A stretch of DNA of 64,000 nt from Lytechinus variegatus (GCF_018143015.1 NC_054746.1:15491532-15555531), one strand, 5' to 3'. Counted from the first letter of the stretch, positions 39,601-44,496 are shown. The notes: generated from the letters alone by a model not told the origin. Numbers and translations: made by a program.

Positions 39601-42600
39601 TATTCTACATCTGATTTTGATGAAAGTTTCAGCATTATGCTTGTTTGATTTTTCTCTATTGATTGAAATCAATATTTTTCTGGGATGGACTTGACCCTTT
39701 AATAAACAACTAACTTTCATACATGGTTGACACAGTGGTTACACTCCAGCCTAATATGTACATTCACTTGTTTGATTTAATCTATCAGACTTTGCACAAA
39801 TCTCTTGTAAACAAATATTGTGTATCAAATTCAATTCTTAAATCTACAAAACCTGTTGAATATATAGGCCTAGAAAAATACATACAAACTTAAAATCAAT
39901 TTAATTATATTGTTTACACTAGGTAATGATGGTATAATTGCATATTTTCAAAACTACTCATTAAAATAATGTATTCATAATATATTGTGGGGGTGGGGGG
40001 CTTTTTCAACAAACAGGGAAATAAAAACCTTGTGCATTTAATACTAAAATTATGGAATCATTTTACACCATTTCACCAAAATAGCTTCTATTTAATGGAT
40101 TACTCTTTTAGTACTGGTAGTGTAAGTTTGTGAGTTATAACCAAGGGTAGGTGCTGAGGGTGAGACCCTCATTTTTCATCCCTAAATTCCAATTTTAGTT
40201 CGAAAGCATGACCATTTCAACATGATGCCGCCTTGTATGCGTCTCATAGCTAAGCTACGTACAAAGAACAAGATGGCTGCGTAAACATCGGCAAGATTTT
40301 TTCTGTCTTCTCATAATACATGTGTACATTTCTCATTTTTTTAATGAATATTTGTTTAAATTAATGAAAACAATAATGTGTATGTCGGAAATGAAGTTCT
40401 AACATTTAGCCCATAAATTTACATGGTTTACATGTACATTTAGGGCTAGATCTTTTACAGGGAAATCTTGGGGGCGAAAATTTCAATTTTAACTGTCGTA
40501 TAAAAATCTCTGGCTCCATGGAGAGCAAGCACACATTAGTAAATGATTTTTAATCTCTACTAGGAGCCTCCTGGCTACATGTAGGATAGGTGGGTGGGTA
40601 CATTTAAATCAGCGTAGATGGAAACTTTTGTTGTTTTATTTATTTGTTACTTTGTGACTTCACACCAATATTCAACCCCAATTTCTTGACCGCATGCTGC
40701 ATAGTCATAGACAGTGGCCGAAGTTAAGAAAGCTATTTTGGGCAAGATCTTTCATTACTTTTAAATATAATATCATTTATAGGCACCTACTCATCTTATG
40801 TGAAAAATACGCATGACGAAAATTTTGCGTTTAAGAGCAGTATACCCCAAGTTTCCCTTATCATCAAATCTCTTCTCAAAACCCTATTGCCCTCAAGCAT
40901 GATAATTTAAGTATAGAAACACCTGTTTCTTGACCTCGGTCCGAAGATAATACACCCCAGCATCAACGGTCACAGCAGGGGGCCACACACGATGGATTGC
41001 AATGTGTGTTCTGGTGAGTGCATGGAGTTCCATGTATACACGCGTTGATAGAAACTTTTTTCTTCCTTTCTTTCTTTCTTTCTCTCTCTCTTCCTTCCTT
41101 CCTTTCTTTCGTTAAGACTGTATCGTTGCGCGAGTGAACGGCATGCATCCCATATTTTCTTACGGACAGAAACTAGATGGGATGCATCGCGGTCCTTGCA
41201 TGCTAAGCATACCGTAATTTTTATTCGGCATAATTTCCTTATTTCGAGGTCGATTTTCTTCGTTCGAAATTGAAAATGGACTAGTATTGGATGTCTGAAT
41301 GTAATATGCCTTTGAAAACGTGATTAATATCGAATACAATAATTTCATTCCGAAGATCCTTCTACAGGCAGACAAGTCTTACGTAATAGCACAGCTGTTG
41401 TTTATCATTTCGTCCTTGGCTCAACGCTCGTTTAGCTGGCCCGTGGTGGTGAAATCGAGACAAGGGGATTACCTGGCCAAGATGGGTTTATCGGGGTTGG
41501 AAAAGTTGTTTGAGATTTCCCAAACGCAAAACGGGGTATGCGACCGCAGTTTGCAGTCCGAAGTGAGGTCGAGAATCAAACGGGAAATTTTCGTAATGGG
41601 TGGACACAACATTCAACATCAAACTTACGTTAACTTAAGTTTAACATTGGATCTGACTAGCAAGCCTTTTATTAACCGGGCGCAATTTTGCACCCAGTTT
41701 GAAGGGTTTTGCGCCTGGTTCCTCCGAAAACTAGTATGCTCGAGCGCCAGAAAAAAATCACAAATTGGCGCTCGTTACACTACAGCAAAAATTCCCAGTT
41801 GACCCCGCCGTATACGACGACTGACGTAGCATATTTTTTCCGCTATTTTCCTTCATATACACACAGACACACACAAAAATCAACACACAGCCGGCCTGGC
41901 AGCCTGCCACTTATATCGCCACCGCGCAACTACATGTAGCTTAGAACATGCACACCCCGACTACAGTTTTTGGTTCTGTATCTTCTCCCAAAGAACTGTA
42001 AAATTTCACATTTTACACCAATGAAATGCTCTTATTATGTCCATATTTCCTAAAAAATGGTGTAACTCTGTCATTTGTGAGTAATCAAAAAAGTAATTAT
42101 AACTCCTTTCTTGATCTCAAACGATCAGGTTTCAAGTGACATCGTCTGCATCAACACACACAAGTTGAACACACACTAAAATACATTGGGGAGTACATCA
42201 CAGTCCCATATATATGCATTTGTGTGGGGAGCTGTGTGCTACTAATGTTGGTTTCATACAAAACTAGATCTAGGTATCAGTTTGAGCAAAAATAAAATAT
42301 TATTTTTCGTTTTATTTCCTTTTTCTTCCTTTCCTTCCATCTTCATATCTTTCAATTAATTCTTCCATCAATTCTTTTCTGCCTTTCTTTTCTCTCTTTT
42401 TGTCTTTCTAACTTCCTTTCTTCATCCTTTCATCAATCTTTAATTCTTTCCTTTTTTTCTTCACTCAGTTTGATCCTGTAATTCTTTCTTTCCTAATTTT
42501 CTTTGATTCTTTCTTTTACTTTTATTCTTTCCATTTTTCTTTCCTTCTTTTCATCTTCTTTCCAGATTCATTCAATTTTCTTCCTTGTCTGTTTCTCCTT

Positions 42601-44059
42601 CATCCATTCTTTCCCATCCCCTAATTCTAATGCTTTCCATTATATCTTTTCCCCCTTTTCTCCTTCCATCCTACCTTTATTTATTTTCCTTTCCCCACCT
42701 TTTGGTTTTTTTTCCTTTCATTTCATTTTCTTGCTTTATTTGCAGGATTTCCTTCCCTCCTTTCCTTATCGTTTCTTTCTTTGCCTGTTCATTCAATTTT
42801 TCTTTATTTTTTGCTTCAGACTCTTTCCCATTAACTTTCATTCATCTTCCCTTTTTATTTCCTTCATTCTCATTTATTTCTCCCTTTCATCCCTTCTTCC
42901 ATCCATCCATTCTTTCTTTTTCTATACTTTCATTTTACTTCCTTTCCTTCTTCCTCCTCTTTCTTTCTACCTTTTTTCCTTTTGTTTCTTTCATTATATG
43001 TTCTTTCTCTCTCCCTTTCTTTTTTCTTTTTCTTTCTTTCCTTTTCTATCTTTATTTTCTTCACTTTGGTCATGATAGACAAAATTAAAATATAATTACA
43101 AGGTACACCAGTAGTCATCTTTGAATTTGAAAAAAAAACAGTCTCCTTCTGCTACTTCTCCTCCCCCTTTTTCTTCTCCTCCTTCATCTTAATACAGTTT
43201 TTAGTTTTGATGCACAGTCGACAGTTAAGAAGCGTCCGATGAATTTAAAAAAAATAAAAATTGACTCCCGGTTCTATGAATGTGGCTCCTGGGGGGCGTT
43301 TCATCAATATTTTTGTCCGACAAGTTGTCAGATCTGACATCTTTCCTTGATTATGATTGGCCGAGAGTCACTGTTACTATAGTAACTGTCGGATAAAATG
43401 GGACTTTTCATAAAACGCTCCCCTGGTCATCCAAAAAATAAAGGGGAACAGGAGCCACGGTCAACGCCTCGCCGAGTTAATAAAAAGCTTGCTGACTTAG
43501 TCTTGAGGATGCAATGATGATTTTTTTTATAAGCTGTCATATAAAAAACATCATCCTTATTGCATCCTCAAGCTATTGCTGACTAGTTTCTAGATATACT
43601 CCCCCCCCCCTTCCTGAAATTAGATCAATTGAAGAACTACTTACGCCCTTCGACGCACCCTGGAAGAAGTGATATGCCATCTAGAGCAATGCCTTGAGAA
43701 GCAAGCAATACAGTGTGCCGAACTCCCTCAGCTCCTTCCACTGAGACCTTCTCAAACTCGCTCAGCCACTTCTGCAGCTCATGAGTAGCTATCGGTGTCG
43801 CGTCGATGTCTATCACCGGACCTCTCGGCATCTGGTACTTCGGTGGGTTGGAGCATTGCTCGTTGGGAGCTGGTACTGGTACCACCTTGTTACCGTCTAA
43901 ATGGAGGTGGAGATTTATATGAACAGGTGGTTCCGTGCTTCCATGTTGTTGGCTTGCAAACGATATCTTTATAGCAGACGATTCTGAGGCGAAAGCGACC
44001 AATATAAACAACATTTTTGCAACATATTGCACACCGTGATCCTCCCGACTAGACGCCAT
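4091..44059 (-). CDS. TTC13: TTC13 orthologue, complete 18-exon gene (gene-level entry)
   Basis: Eighteen exons join in phase into 2769 nt (922 residues plus stop); all introns are GT-AG. Residues ~15-33 form a hydrophobic signal peptide (FILVAF core, likely cut after ESSA), so the protein probably enters the secretory pathway. Residues ~139-206 match the linker of vertebrate TTC13. Residues ~207-480 carry about seven or eight TPR helix pairs (for example RELGDYDNALDSFNKAL). Residues ~490-922 match the conserved C-terminal region, including SRYLHAHLDTP, DPDQPVLWLDQMP, YNLMPISRG, IPKGKLV and SEAFPTLRSM. Recognition rests on remembered human TTC13, which is about 860 residues; the extra length lies mainly in exon 1. 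TPRs bind protein partners; the precise molecular role of TTC13 is not established. Introns are large (intron 1 about 9.5 kb, intron 17 about 5.6 kb) and full of mobile elements. No poly(A) site was assigned with confidence. Confidence 0.93.
4206..4480 (+). repeat. Purine-rich (GA) tract
   Basis: Almost pure G/A on the plus strand next to TTC13 exon 18; read on the minus strand it is the polypyrimidine stretch upstream of that exon's acceptor. The open frame across it is compositional. Confidence 0.8.
4911..5121 (-). repeat. DIRS element, right inverted terminal repeat
   Basis: Positions 4949-5121 are the near-exact inverse of 9261-9433 (a few substitutions and a 3-bp indel). The outermost ~38 bp, 4911-4948, differ from the other end. 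Such unequal outer ends are normal for DIRS elements. Confidence 0.9.
5163..5264 (+). repeat. DIRS element, internal complementary region (ICR)
   Basis: Positions 5163-5215 are the exact inverse of the outer right end 4911-4963, and 5216-5264 the exact inverse of the outer left end 9395-9443. The ICR therefore spells the joined ends of a circular intermediate with an AT at the join. This is the diagnostic feature of the DIRS order. Confidence 0.92.
5508..6435 (-). pseudogene. DIRS tyrosine recombinase remnant
   Basis: Three frames together give the DIRS recombinase pattern: GYRSAIAAIHSGF near 6290, then SIKTAFLLTIASGQRRSLLH with the first catalytic Arg near 6050, then FLAKKKK, a CPVRAL-like motif near 5780, and finally RAHDSRGIAASWALFQG with the HxxR box at 5630-5619 and ASYW followed by a candidate nucleophile Tyr in LITYL. 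Stops and frameshifts interrupt it at several places, and a tRNA-like stretch at 5826-5902 splits the core. Stop codon TAA at 5510-5508. It cannot encode an active enzyme. Confidence 0.87.
5826..5902 (-). other. tRNA-Ser-like insertion within the recombinase
   Basis: On the minus strand it shows an A-box-like GTGGCTGAATGG, a possible anticodon loop CTTGACT (TGA, Ser-like), and a well-paired T arm CCAGGTTCAAGTCCTGG. The acceptor stem does not pair at the 3' side, so it is a tRNA pseudogene or the head of a SINE rather than a working tRNA gene. Confidence 0.6.
6435..7780. other. Foreign DNA between DIRS halves; no reverse transcriptase found
   Basis: The interval that should hold reverse transcriptase, RNase H and methylase-like domains instead holds a MITE (6435-6640, same family as 32460-32640), a SINE (about 6893-7165) and AT-rich DNA that I cannot assign. 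A short minus-strand frame at 6651-6842 shows no recognised domain. Confidence 0.6.
6893..7165 (+). mobile_element. tRNA-derived SINE
   Basis: The head has A-box-like GTGGCCCTGTGG and B-box-like GTCGTGGGCTCG; the body shares GAATGGGTACCTGGCAGG with the SINEs at 24003-24262 and 49715-49990. Confidence 0.7.
7800..8560 (-). pseudogene. DIRS gag-like remnant, C-terminal part
   Basis: GC-richer than its surroundings and with an open frame at 8037-8312 (GESDSEFVYHRPNSSEEIGG, then RRESPLGVRESSGLLKR). A neighbouring frame gives ERGLDRLIQIAELGLMITRL. These look like pieces of the same ORF1 separated by frameshifts. No domain is named. Confidence 0.45.
8684..9198 (-). pseudogene. DIRS gag-like remnant, N-terminal part
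   Basis: ATG at 9198 gives MSEEITDINIINSQASPNPK, rich in Lys and polar residues, then a stop near 9045; a second frame continues with TTPANDTTQSDTQPLRREVD and KSRAGKKKPRDD to a TAG at 8686. Position directly after the left inverted repeat and the charged, low-complexity composition fit DIRS ORF1. The call depends on position, not on a conserved domain. Confidence 0.6.
9261..9443 (-). repeat. DIRS element, left inverted terminal repeat
   Basis: 183 bp in inverted orientation to 4949-5121. It ends 63 bp upstream of the gag ATG at 9198. Confidence 0.9.
9808..9966 (-). CDS. TTC13: TTC13 exon 17
   Basis: Residues 832-884 plus two bases. AYTIVLGLVMALGREV, IPKGKLVEMEALLSG and SWMNIK match vertebrate AYSVIVGALMASGKEV, IPKGKLVDFEAM and SWMNLK. 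Acceptor ATTAATACAG, donor GTAAGAATA. No long open frame marks it. Confidence 0.94.
10449..10528 (-). CDS. TTC13: TTC13 exon 16
   Basis: Residues 806-831 plus two bases. IVNLVLSMIYYVYNLMPISR matches the conserved LILSLVYYFYNLMPLSRG segment. It is too short to stand out as an open frame; the donor is GTATAC and the acceptor TTTTTCAG. Confidence 0.93.
10715..10968. mobile_element. hAT-like MITE with exact 8-bp target duplication
   Basis: Starts CATGGGCGGAAATC and ends GATTTCCGCCATAG. CTTGACAG flanks it on both sides (10707-10714 and 10969-10976), the 8-bp duplication expected of hAT elements. It sits in TTC13 intron 15; no transposase. Confidence 0.85.
10977..11482. other. Intronic DNA, nothing recognised (10977-11482)
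   Basis: TTC13 intron 15 sequence, AT-rich, with no recognised repeat. Confidence 0.45.
11483..12590. mobile_element. Tandem-filled terminal-inverted element, type B
   Basis: Begins with GTCTCACCTGCATCACGC and ends with the inverse-type TCACTTTGCTTCGCAGGTGA after a GC-rich GCCGTCGCCGCC stretch. Inside are about six units of 150-190 bp, each with GATGTTCAGTGATACTTGAT, CCAAGTTTCATGAAC and TGACCTTTGACCTTGGTCAT. A second copy is at 59240-59920. Confidence 0.75.
12822..12966 (-). CDS. TTC13: TTC13 exon 15
   Basis: Residues 757-805. NVIFSIDTMTTKRRTEHYHT then EIDYIWALL match NILFSVETQTTEERTQLYHA. Acceptor TTTGCAG, donor GTAAGG, phase 0 at the end. Confidence 0.93.
12967..13457. other. TTC13 intron 14
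   Basis: Contains degraded pieces of the type B tandem unit (CTTTGACCTT near 13190). No other content seen. Confidence 0.45.
13458..13661 (-). CDS. TTC13: TTC13 exon 14
   Basis: Residues 689-756 plus two bases. LLANLDKVASCEGLVFLVNK and GAVFSLSGE align with the vertebrate ALEKVHKVEDLLPIM and GFTITITGD segments at similar spacing. Acceptor CTATAAAG, donor GTAAGTTT. Sequence identity is lower than in neighbouring exons. Confidence 0.88.
13662..14619. other. TTC13 intron 13, left part
   Basis: Purine-rich stretch at about 13980-14160; open frames there are compositional. No other content seen. Confidence 0.45.
14620..15175. mobile_element. Foldback element with ~70 bp inverted ends
   Basis: The left end carries GATTCCATAGGTTTGTGTAC and the right end GTGTACAAACCTATGGAATC in inverted orientation, with matching GATGTCA/TGACATC further out. 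Confidence 0.7.
15484..15976. mobile_element. Tandem-filled terminal-inverted element, type A (2 units)
   Basis: Starts GGCAAAAGCAATTTTGTGTC and ends CTCTGGTGGGCGAGACAAAA; the ends are inverted (TGTCTCGC...). Two ~136-150 bp units contain ACTGCAGCAT, CATCTACCATC and TGACCTTTGACC. The same family forms the nested insert at 36598-37716. Confidence 0.75.
16102..16275 (-). CDS. TTC13: TTC13 exon 13
   Basis: Residues 631-688 plus two bases. YVDPDQPVLWLDQMPSSSY is the strongest family signature in the gene; INIVRGQLLNIRFANYFD follows as in vertebrates. Acceptor TTTATTAG, donor GTAAGAATT. Confidence 0.96.
16711..16865. mobile_element. ~155 bp MITE, GTTTCATAAAG / GAAACAGGGCCC ends
   Basis: Inverted arms (TGTTTCATAAAGACTTATTA against ATGATAACCAGTTTTATGAA) around a CCAATCA core; intron 12 of TTC13. 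Confidence 0.75.
16971..17234 (-). CDS. TTC13: TTC13 exon 12
   Basis: Residues 543-630 plus two bases, the largest internal exon. DLICRASIIGRLSQYDADGF, LPNERMQLAIGLGSLEV and WKDMMDVAIKWRR match the conserved TTC13 region after the TPRs. The acceptor has a long T tract ending ACAG; the donor is GTGAGG. Confidence 0.94.
17545..17701 (-). CDS. TTC13: TTC13 exon 11
   Basis: Residues 491-542 plus two bases. ELSRYLHAHLDTPFSEYSMD and WVKNLPF are near-identical to vertebrate TTC13. Acceptor TTTGCTAG, donor GTAGAG. Confidence 0.95.
17855..18115 (+). mobile_element. tRNA-derived SINE
   Basis: Head GTGTGGTCCAGTGCATTGGA with a CTCATAA loop (CAT, Met-like) and B box GAGTTCGAATCCC. The body then diverges from tRNA and ends in an ACAGAAACAGAAACAG run. 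Confidence 0.75.
18135..18600. mobile_element. Foldback element with palindromic core
   Basis: Core 18170-18305: GTGCAATGGATAGAATACTT and AAGTATTCTGTCCATTGCAC in inverted orientation. Outer arms share AGGTGTCATATAA-type sequence near 18325 and 18570. In TTC13 intron 10. Confidence 0.65.
19083..19560. repeat. ATC/ACC trinucleotide satellite with ~93 bp higher-order unit
   Basis: A three-fold higher-order repeat (each starting CATCACCTTCACCATCACCA) within CAT-type triplets. All six frames stay open, giving His-, Ile-, Met- or Asp-rich frames that should not be read as genes. It begins about 50 bp from TTC13 exon 10. Confidence 0.9.
19611..19779 (-). CDS. TTC13: TTC13 exon 10 (last TPR)
   Basis: Residues 435-490 plus one base. 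YCLKVYPTNEVCRYMKGLCL matches the TTC13-specific NEVCQYMKGLS motif; EYEQVKYIR corresponds to EYLKVKYLR. Donor GTGAGTAG. A long ATC-type satellite starts about 50 bases below the exon. Confidence 0.94.
19888..20056. mobile_element. ~168 bp MITE, GGGCCTATTGCA ends
   Basis: Left GGGCCTATTGCATACAAATT and right AATTTTAATGCAACATGGCC are inverted; arms share TTACTATTGTGGTA. Confidence 0.7.
20360..20690. repeat. Degenerate tandem repeat, CTTACACACACCT motif
   Basis: Three to four imperfect units of about 50-100 bp with CCTTACTCCACAAAGCACC and ATCTTACACACACCT. It abuts the donor of TTC13 exon 9. Confidence 0.65.
20697..20838 (-). CDS. TTC13: TTC13 exon 9 (two TPR units)
   Basis: Residues 387-434. ELGDYDNALDSFNKALHYSP then QQRGSLHYHAGKPKEALKDF show two TPR units, very close to vertebrate TTC13. 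The first base completes an Arg codon. Acceptor TTGACTCAG, donor GTATTG. Confidence 0.95.
20839..21585. other. TTC13 intron 8
   Basis: AT-rich, no recognised repeat or coding signal. Confidence 0.45.
21586..21668 (-). CDS. TTC13: TTC13 exon 8 (TPR)
   Basis: Residues 360-386 plus two bases. EAVRIFKKALELKPDYVEVL is a canonical TPR helix B with the Pro-Asp turn. Acceptor TTTTATTAG, donor GTAAGAAC. Confidence 0.94.
21669..22629. other. TTC13 intron 7, left part with a CAGA microsatellite
   Basis: A short (CAGA)n run lies near 21990-22025. Otherwise nothing recognised. Confidence 0.5.
22626..22742. mobile_element. Short MITE ending GGGCCCCCGG
   Basis: CATATTCATAAAACCGTTAA against CAGGATTTATGAATAGGGCC in inverted sense; central CATTGGCTGC like other family members. 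Confidence 0.6.
23225..23605. repeat. Dispersed repeat, GGGAAAT...GTGGAAACA family, copy 1
   Basis: Shares order and wording with 30590-31095: GGGAAATGAAAA, ATGTAACAA...CAATATTCATG, GGTCACT, ATTCCAGGAAATG, and a GAGCTGTGGAAACA-type end. Confidence 0.65.
23731..23841 (-). CDS. TTC13: TTC13 exon 7 (TPR)
   Basis: Residues 323-359 (KYVAATKDLMESVQKDQTQI then HLLAISLYHQGKLH). 37 codons, phase 0, acceptor CCTCATAG, donor GTATGTAT. Confidence 0.9.
24003..24262 (-). mobile_element. tRNA-derived SINE (minus orientation)
   Basis: The B-box side (inverse of GATTTGAACCCATGACCC) lies at the high end; AATAATAATAA tail at the low end. Body shares CCTGCCAGGTACCCATTC with the copies at 6893 and 49715. Confidence 0.75.
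25080..25615 (+). mobile_element. Non-LTR retrotransposon 3' end (CR1/L2-like)
   Basis: Broken frames spell the reverse-transcriptase C-terminus typical of these elements: LHWLPVDKRINFKILLL, PTYLI, then DHAFSVIGQKLWNQL and FKSQLKTCL. The 3' tail GAAGCGCCATGAGCACCGAA is followed by an ATT microsatellite, as in CR1/L2-type LINEs. Full of stops; 5'-truncated; it abuts TTC13 exon 6. Confidence 0.82.
25621..25737 (-). CDS. TTC13: TTC13 exon 6 (TPR)
   Basis: Residues 284-322. VFSTQGRNREAYGDISKAL and LYKYRGYMMF match the TPR that in vertebrates reads LxPLGRINEAV then LYRHRG. Exactly 39 codons in phase 0; donor GTATGT. The LINE fragment at 25080-25615 ends a few bases below this exon. Confidence 0.93.
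26288..26380 (-). CDS. TTC13: TTC13 exon 5 (TPR)
   Basis: Residues 253-283. ALALQDYTRVIELSPKDPIG and KRAE form TPR helix B and the start of the next helix A. Exactly 31 codons in phase 0, flanked by TTCTCAG and GTAAGC. Confidence 0.93.
26381..27224. other. TTC13 intron 4, left part
   Basis: CT-rich patches (26880-27000) give open frames without coding character. Nothing else recognised. Confidence 0.5.
27225..27650. repeat. AGT/AGC trinucleotide-hexanucleotide microsatellite
   Basis: Starts as ATT/ATC triplets, becomes AGT, then a long (AGCAGT)n block interrupted by (AGC)n at about 27470-27511, then AGT again. All frames are open (poly-Ser, poly-Leu, poly-Thr/Ala); not coding. Confidence 0.95.
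28168..28490. mobile_element. ~310 bp MITE, GGCCCATATTCT ends, copy 1
   Basis: Contains AAACCATGGTCTAACTCTGT, CTAAAATTATGGGAGCCAAA and GGGTTTGATTTAAACCAG; the same order is found at 31548-31848 and 50293-50607. Confidence 0.65.
29045..29215 (-). mobile_element. tRNA-derived SINE (minus orientation)
   Basis: Minus-strand head AGATAGCTCAGTCGGTAGAG with B box CCCGGGTTCGATTCCC; loop TTCGTAT would give anticodon CGT. Acceptor stem does not pair. The body has CTTTGGTAAGGCATTAATCC, shared with 57080-57335. Confidence 0.75.
29979..30136. mobile_element. ~158 bp near-perfect palindromic MITE
   Basis: GGGGCCCGTTTCATAAAGGA at the left and TCCTTTATGAAACGGGGGCC at the right, arms continuing through TTGCAACTGTTGTAACTTTG and its inverse; centre TGATTGGCTGCTGAGC. 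Confidence 0.9.
30590..31095. repeat. Dispersed repeat, GGGAAAT...GTGGAAACA family, copy 2 (interrupted)
   Basis: Matches 23225-23605 in order, but a SINE-tail-like piece (about 30903-31019, AATAATAATAATAGCTGG then GGCGCTCAAGC) interrupts it before the GAGCTGTGGAAACAATGG end. Confidence 0.6.
31155..31291 (-). CDS. TTC13: TTC13 exon 4 (first TPR)
   Basis: Residues 207-252. Two helices of a TPR are visible (MMNTGREEMAIDILSALIKQ then GAYHARAVGYARRG), matching the first TPR of vertebrate TTC13. Acceptor ATGACAG, donor GTAAGA; the exon restores phase 0. Confidence 0.92.
31548..31848. mobile_element. ~300 bp MITE, AGCCCGTATTCT ends, copy 2
   Basis: CCCGTATTCTGAACTCTGG at left and CCGACTTCAGAATATAGGCC at right; central CCCCATAATTTTAGCACAGA. 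In TTC13 intron 3, 11 bp from exon 3. Confidence 0.7.
31859..31934 (-). CDS. TTC13: TTC13 exon 3
   Basis: Residues 182-206 (DYAKVVHEKKMLPFPCGDEE...). It aligns with the vertebrate motif of the form QAKSIAEQKRFPF. The acceptor is a T-rich tract ending CTTGCAG; the donor is GTATTA. It ends one base into the next codon. Confidence 0.88.
32460..32825. mobile_element. MITE pair, GACGGGGCCCTG-type ends
   Basis: 32460-32640 matches 6460-6640 (GATGTATATTCATGCATTCA, ATGACACTGATGGATTTC, ending GGGGCCCTG). A second, related copy follows in part inverted orientation to 32825. Confidence 0.65.
32925..33088. mobile_element. ~164 bp foldback MITE
   Basis: TACCTCGGTCACATTTGCTC at the left and GAGCAAATGTGACCAAGGTA at the right are near-exact inverses, extended by CGGCTGTACGGC against GCCATACGGCTGCCG. 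Confidence 0.85.
33640..33850. repeat. Direct tandem duplication, ~115 bp
   Basis: ATTTCAAATTAGAAGAGTTA and GGCAATATGGGAGATCAAA recur as ATTTCAAATTAGAGGAGTTA and GGCAATATGGAAGATCAAA. Confidence 0.75.
34045..34172 (-). CDS. TTC13: TTC13 exon 2
   Basis: Residues 139-181 (QAGDPMGISEDGEDLLGLGL...ESVK), ending in phase 0 with donor GTAAAG. The spacing resembles the vertebrate TTC13 segment with a Cys-Asp-Ser-Leu-Leu core before the TPR region. The acceptor is TTTACAG; starting at AG restores the codon left open by exon 1. Confidence 0.85.
34340..35850. mobile_element. Chimeric tandem-filled element: type A left, type B right
   Basis: Left end GGCAAAAGCGATTTTGTGTC and about four type A units (to ~35090), then type B units (GATATTCAAGGATACTTGAT and CCAAGTTTCATGAAC) and the type B end TGCTGCCGTCAGAATAGCGG. 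It lies in TTC13 intron 1, about 170 bp from exon 2. Confidence 0.7.
35851..36548. other. Intronic DNA, nothing recognised (35851-36548)
   Basis: AT-rich; a short AG/G run near 36410-36430. Confidence 0.45.
36549..38217. mobile_element. GGACAAGTC foldback element split by a nested insertion
   Basis: Left piece 36549-36597 (AAAGGACAAGTCTAC...), right piece 37717-38217 (GAGAAAAATCAAACAAGCAT to GGGGTGGACTTGACCTTTAA). Together they match 2618-3199; the inserted type A element fills the gap. Confidence 0.8.
36598..37716. mobile_element. Tandem-filled element, type A (six units), nested
   Basis: Units of about 146-158 bp start TTGCATGTAAACTTTAACGT and include TGACCTGAAAATGACC, CTGCAGCATAACATGCAGG, CATCTACCATCCAAGTTTGG and CGACTTACGGTTGCGGAG. 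Ends AAAGCAATTTTGTGTCTCAC and GGTGGGCGAGACAA. Confidence 0.85.
38218..39242. other. Intronic DNA, nothing recognised (38218-39242)
   Basis: AT-rich with ACATGTACATGT runs near 38400. Confidence 0.45.
39243..39703. mobile_element. Left-truncated GGACAAGTC foldback copy behind a poly-C run
   Basis: Poly-C at about 39246-39259, then TATTTCTTTTGTATTTTATT as in the interior of the 2618-3199 copy, ending GGGATGGACTTGACCCTTTA. Confidence 0.7.
39704..41159. other. TTC13 intron 1 DNA, no gene seen
   Basis: No splice-bounded frame. A CTTTC/TTCC microsatellite lies at about 41058-41110. Confidence 0.45.
41160..41940. other. CpG-richer, repeat-free block in TTC13 intron 1
   Basis: Richer in CpG than its surroundings, without recognised repeats. 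Holds a 160-codon plus-strand frame (41320-41802; starts MINIEYNNFI, contains LSGLEKLFEISQTQNG) that I do not recognise. Could be a regulatory or alternative-promoter block, an unspliced gene, or old single-copy DNA. No intron or poly(A) support was seen. Confidence 0.35.
42290..43075 (+). repeat. Polypyrimidine (TTCTTTCC-type) tract, ~785 bp
   Basis: Almost pure C/T on the plus strand. The long Phe/Ser/Leu-rich frames across it are compositional. Confidence 0.92.
43288..43428. mobile_element. ~140 bp MITE, GGGGGGCGTTTCATCAA ends
   Basis: Left GGGGCGTTTCATCAATATTT and right GACTTTTCATAAAACGCTCC are inverted; centre TTGGCCGAGAGTC. Confidence 0.75.
43483..43590. repeat. Short foldback with flanking direct repeat
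   Basis: CTTGAGGATGCAATGATGAT and its inverse near ATCATCCTTATTGCATCCTC; GCTGACT lies on both sides. About 55 bp below TTC13 exon 1. Confidence 0.7.
43645..44059 (-). CDS. TTC13: TTC13 exon 1: start codon, signal peptide, divergent leader
   Basis: Encodes residues 1-138 plus one base. The start chosen is the ATG at 44059 (MASSREDHG), which puts a hydrophobic stretch (KMLFILVAFASESSA) at the right distance for a signal peptide; an in-frame upstream ATG at 44116 would add 19 residues and weaken that signal. The donor is GTAAGTAG just below 43645. The rest of the exon (His/Leu-rich INLHLHLDGN, then PVPAPNEQ and EVEKV-like acidic helices) has no counterpart I recognise in vertebrate TTC13. Its link to the other exons rests on strand, signal peptide, a strong donor and exact phase match to exon 2. 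Confidence 0.8.
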
Positions 44060-44496
44060 TGTTAATTGACTGCAAATGATACCACAACGAATTCTTCGGA
44101 ACTGTATTTTACACATTCGCTATATTATGTGCGCGCGCATATATTCATGCAACACGTGTCGCAGGCCAGCCGAGGTATGGTAATAAACAAATGCATCTTC
44201 GAGACGGCGGAAAAGACATTACGTAATCGGGTATTCTTGTTATCAAAGGCTGATGTGAAATCACTTTTGCCTGGATGCCTCGAGATGAAGTAGGCATCAT
44301 AGGGGGCGGTTAATCAGGGAATGGGAGGGATGATAAAAGAAGATATAGGCCCTATCAAAATGTGAAATCACTTTTGTATGGATGCATCTAGATGTAAATG
44401 TAATAGCATCATTGATAGGGGACGGTGATAAAAAAAGATATACGTCGCACAGTACATGGATTCGAGACGGAGGAAAAGACATAACGTAACAATGAT
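44060..44496. other. Upstream region of TTC13 with an imperfect tandem duplication
   Basis: The first ~60 bases are presumably 5' UTR and promoter. GTGAAATCACTTTTG...TGGATGC and GAGACGG-GGAAAAGACAT-ACGTAA each occur twice (about 44200-44300 and 44355-44490), so the block is duplicated. No TATA box is called. Confidence 0.5.

Noticed and set aside
42503..43088. 190- and 167-codon Phe/Ser-rich frames, possible membrane protein
   Set aside because: The tract is almost pure C/T; the frames are compositional.
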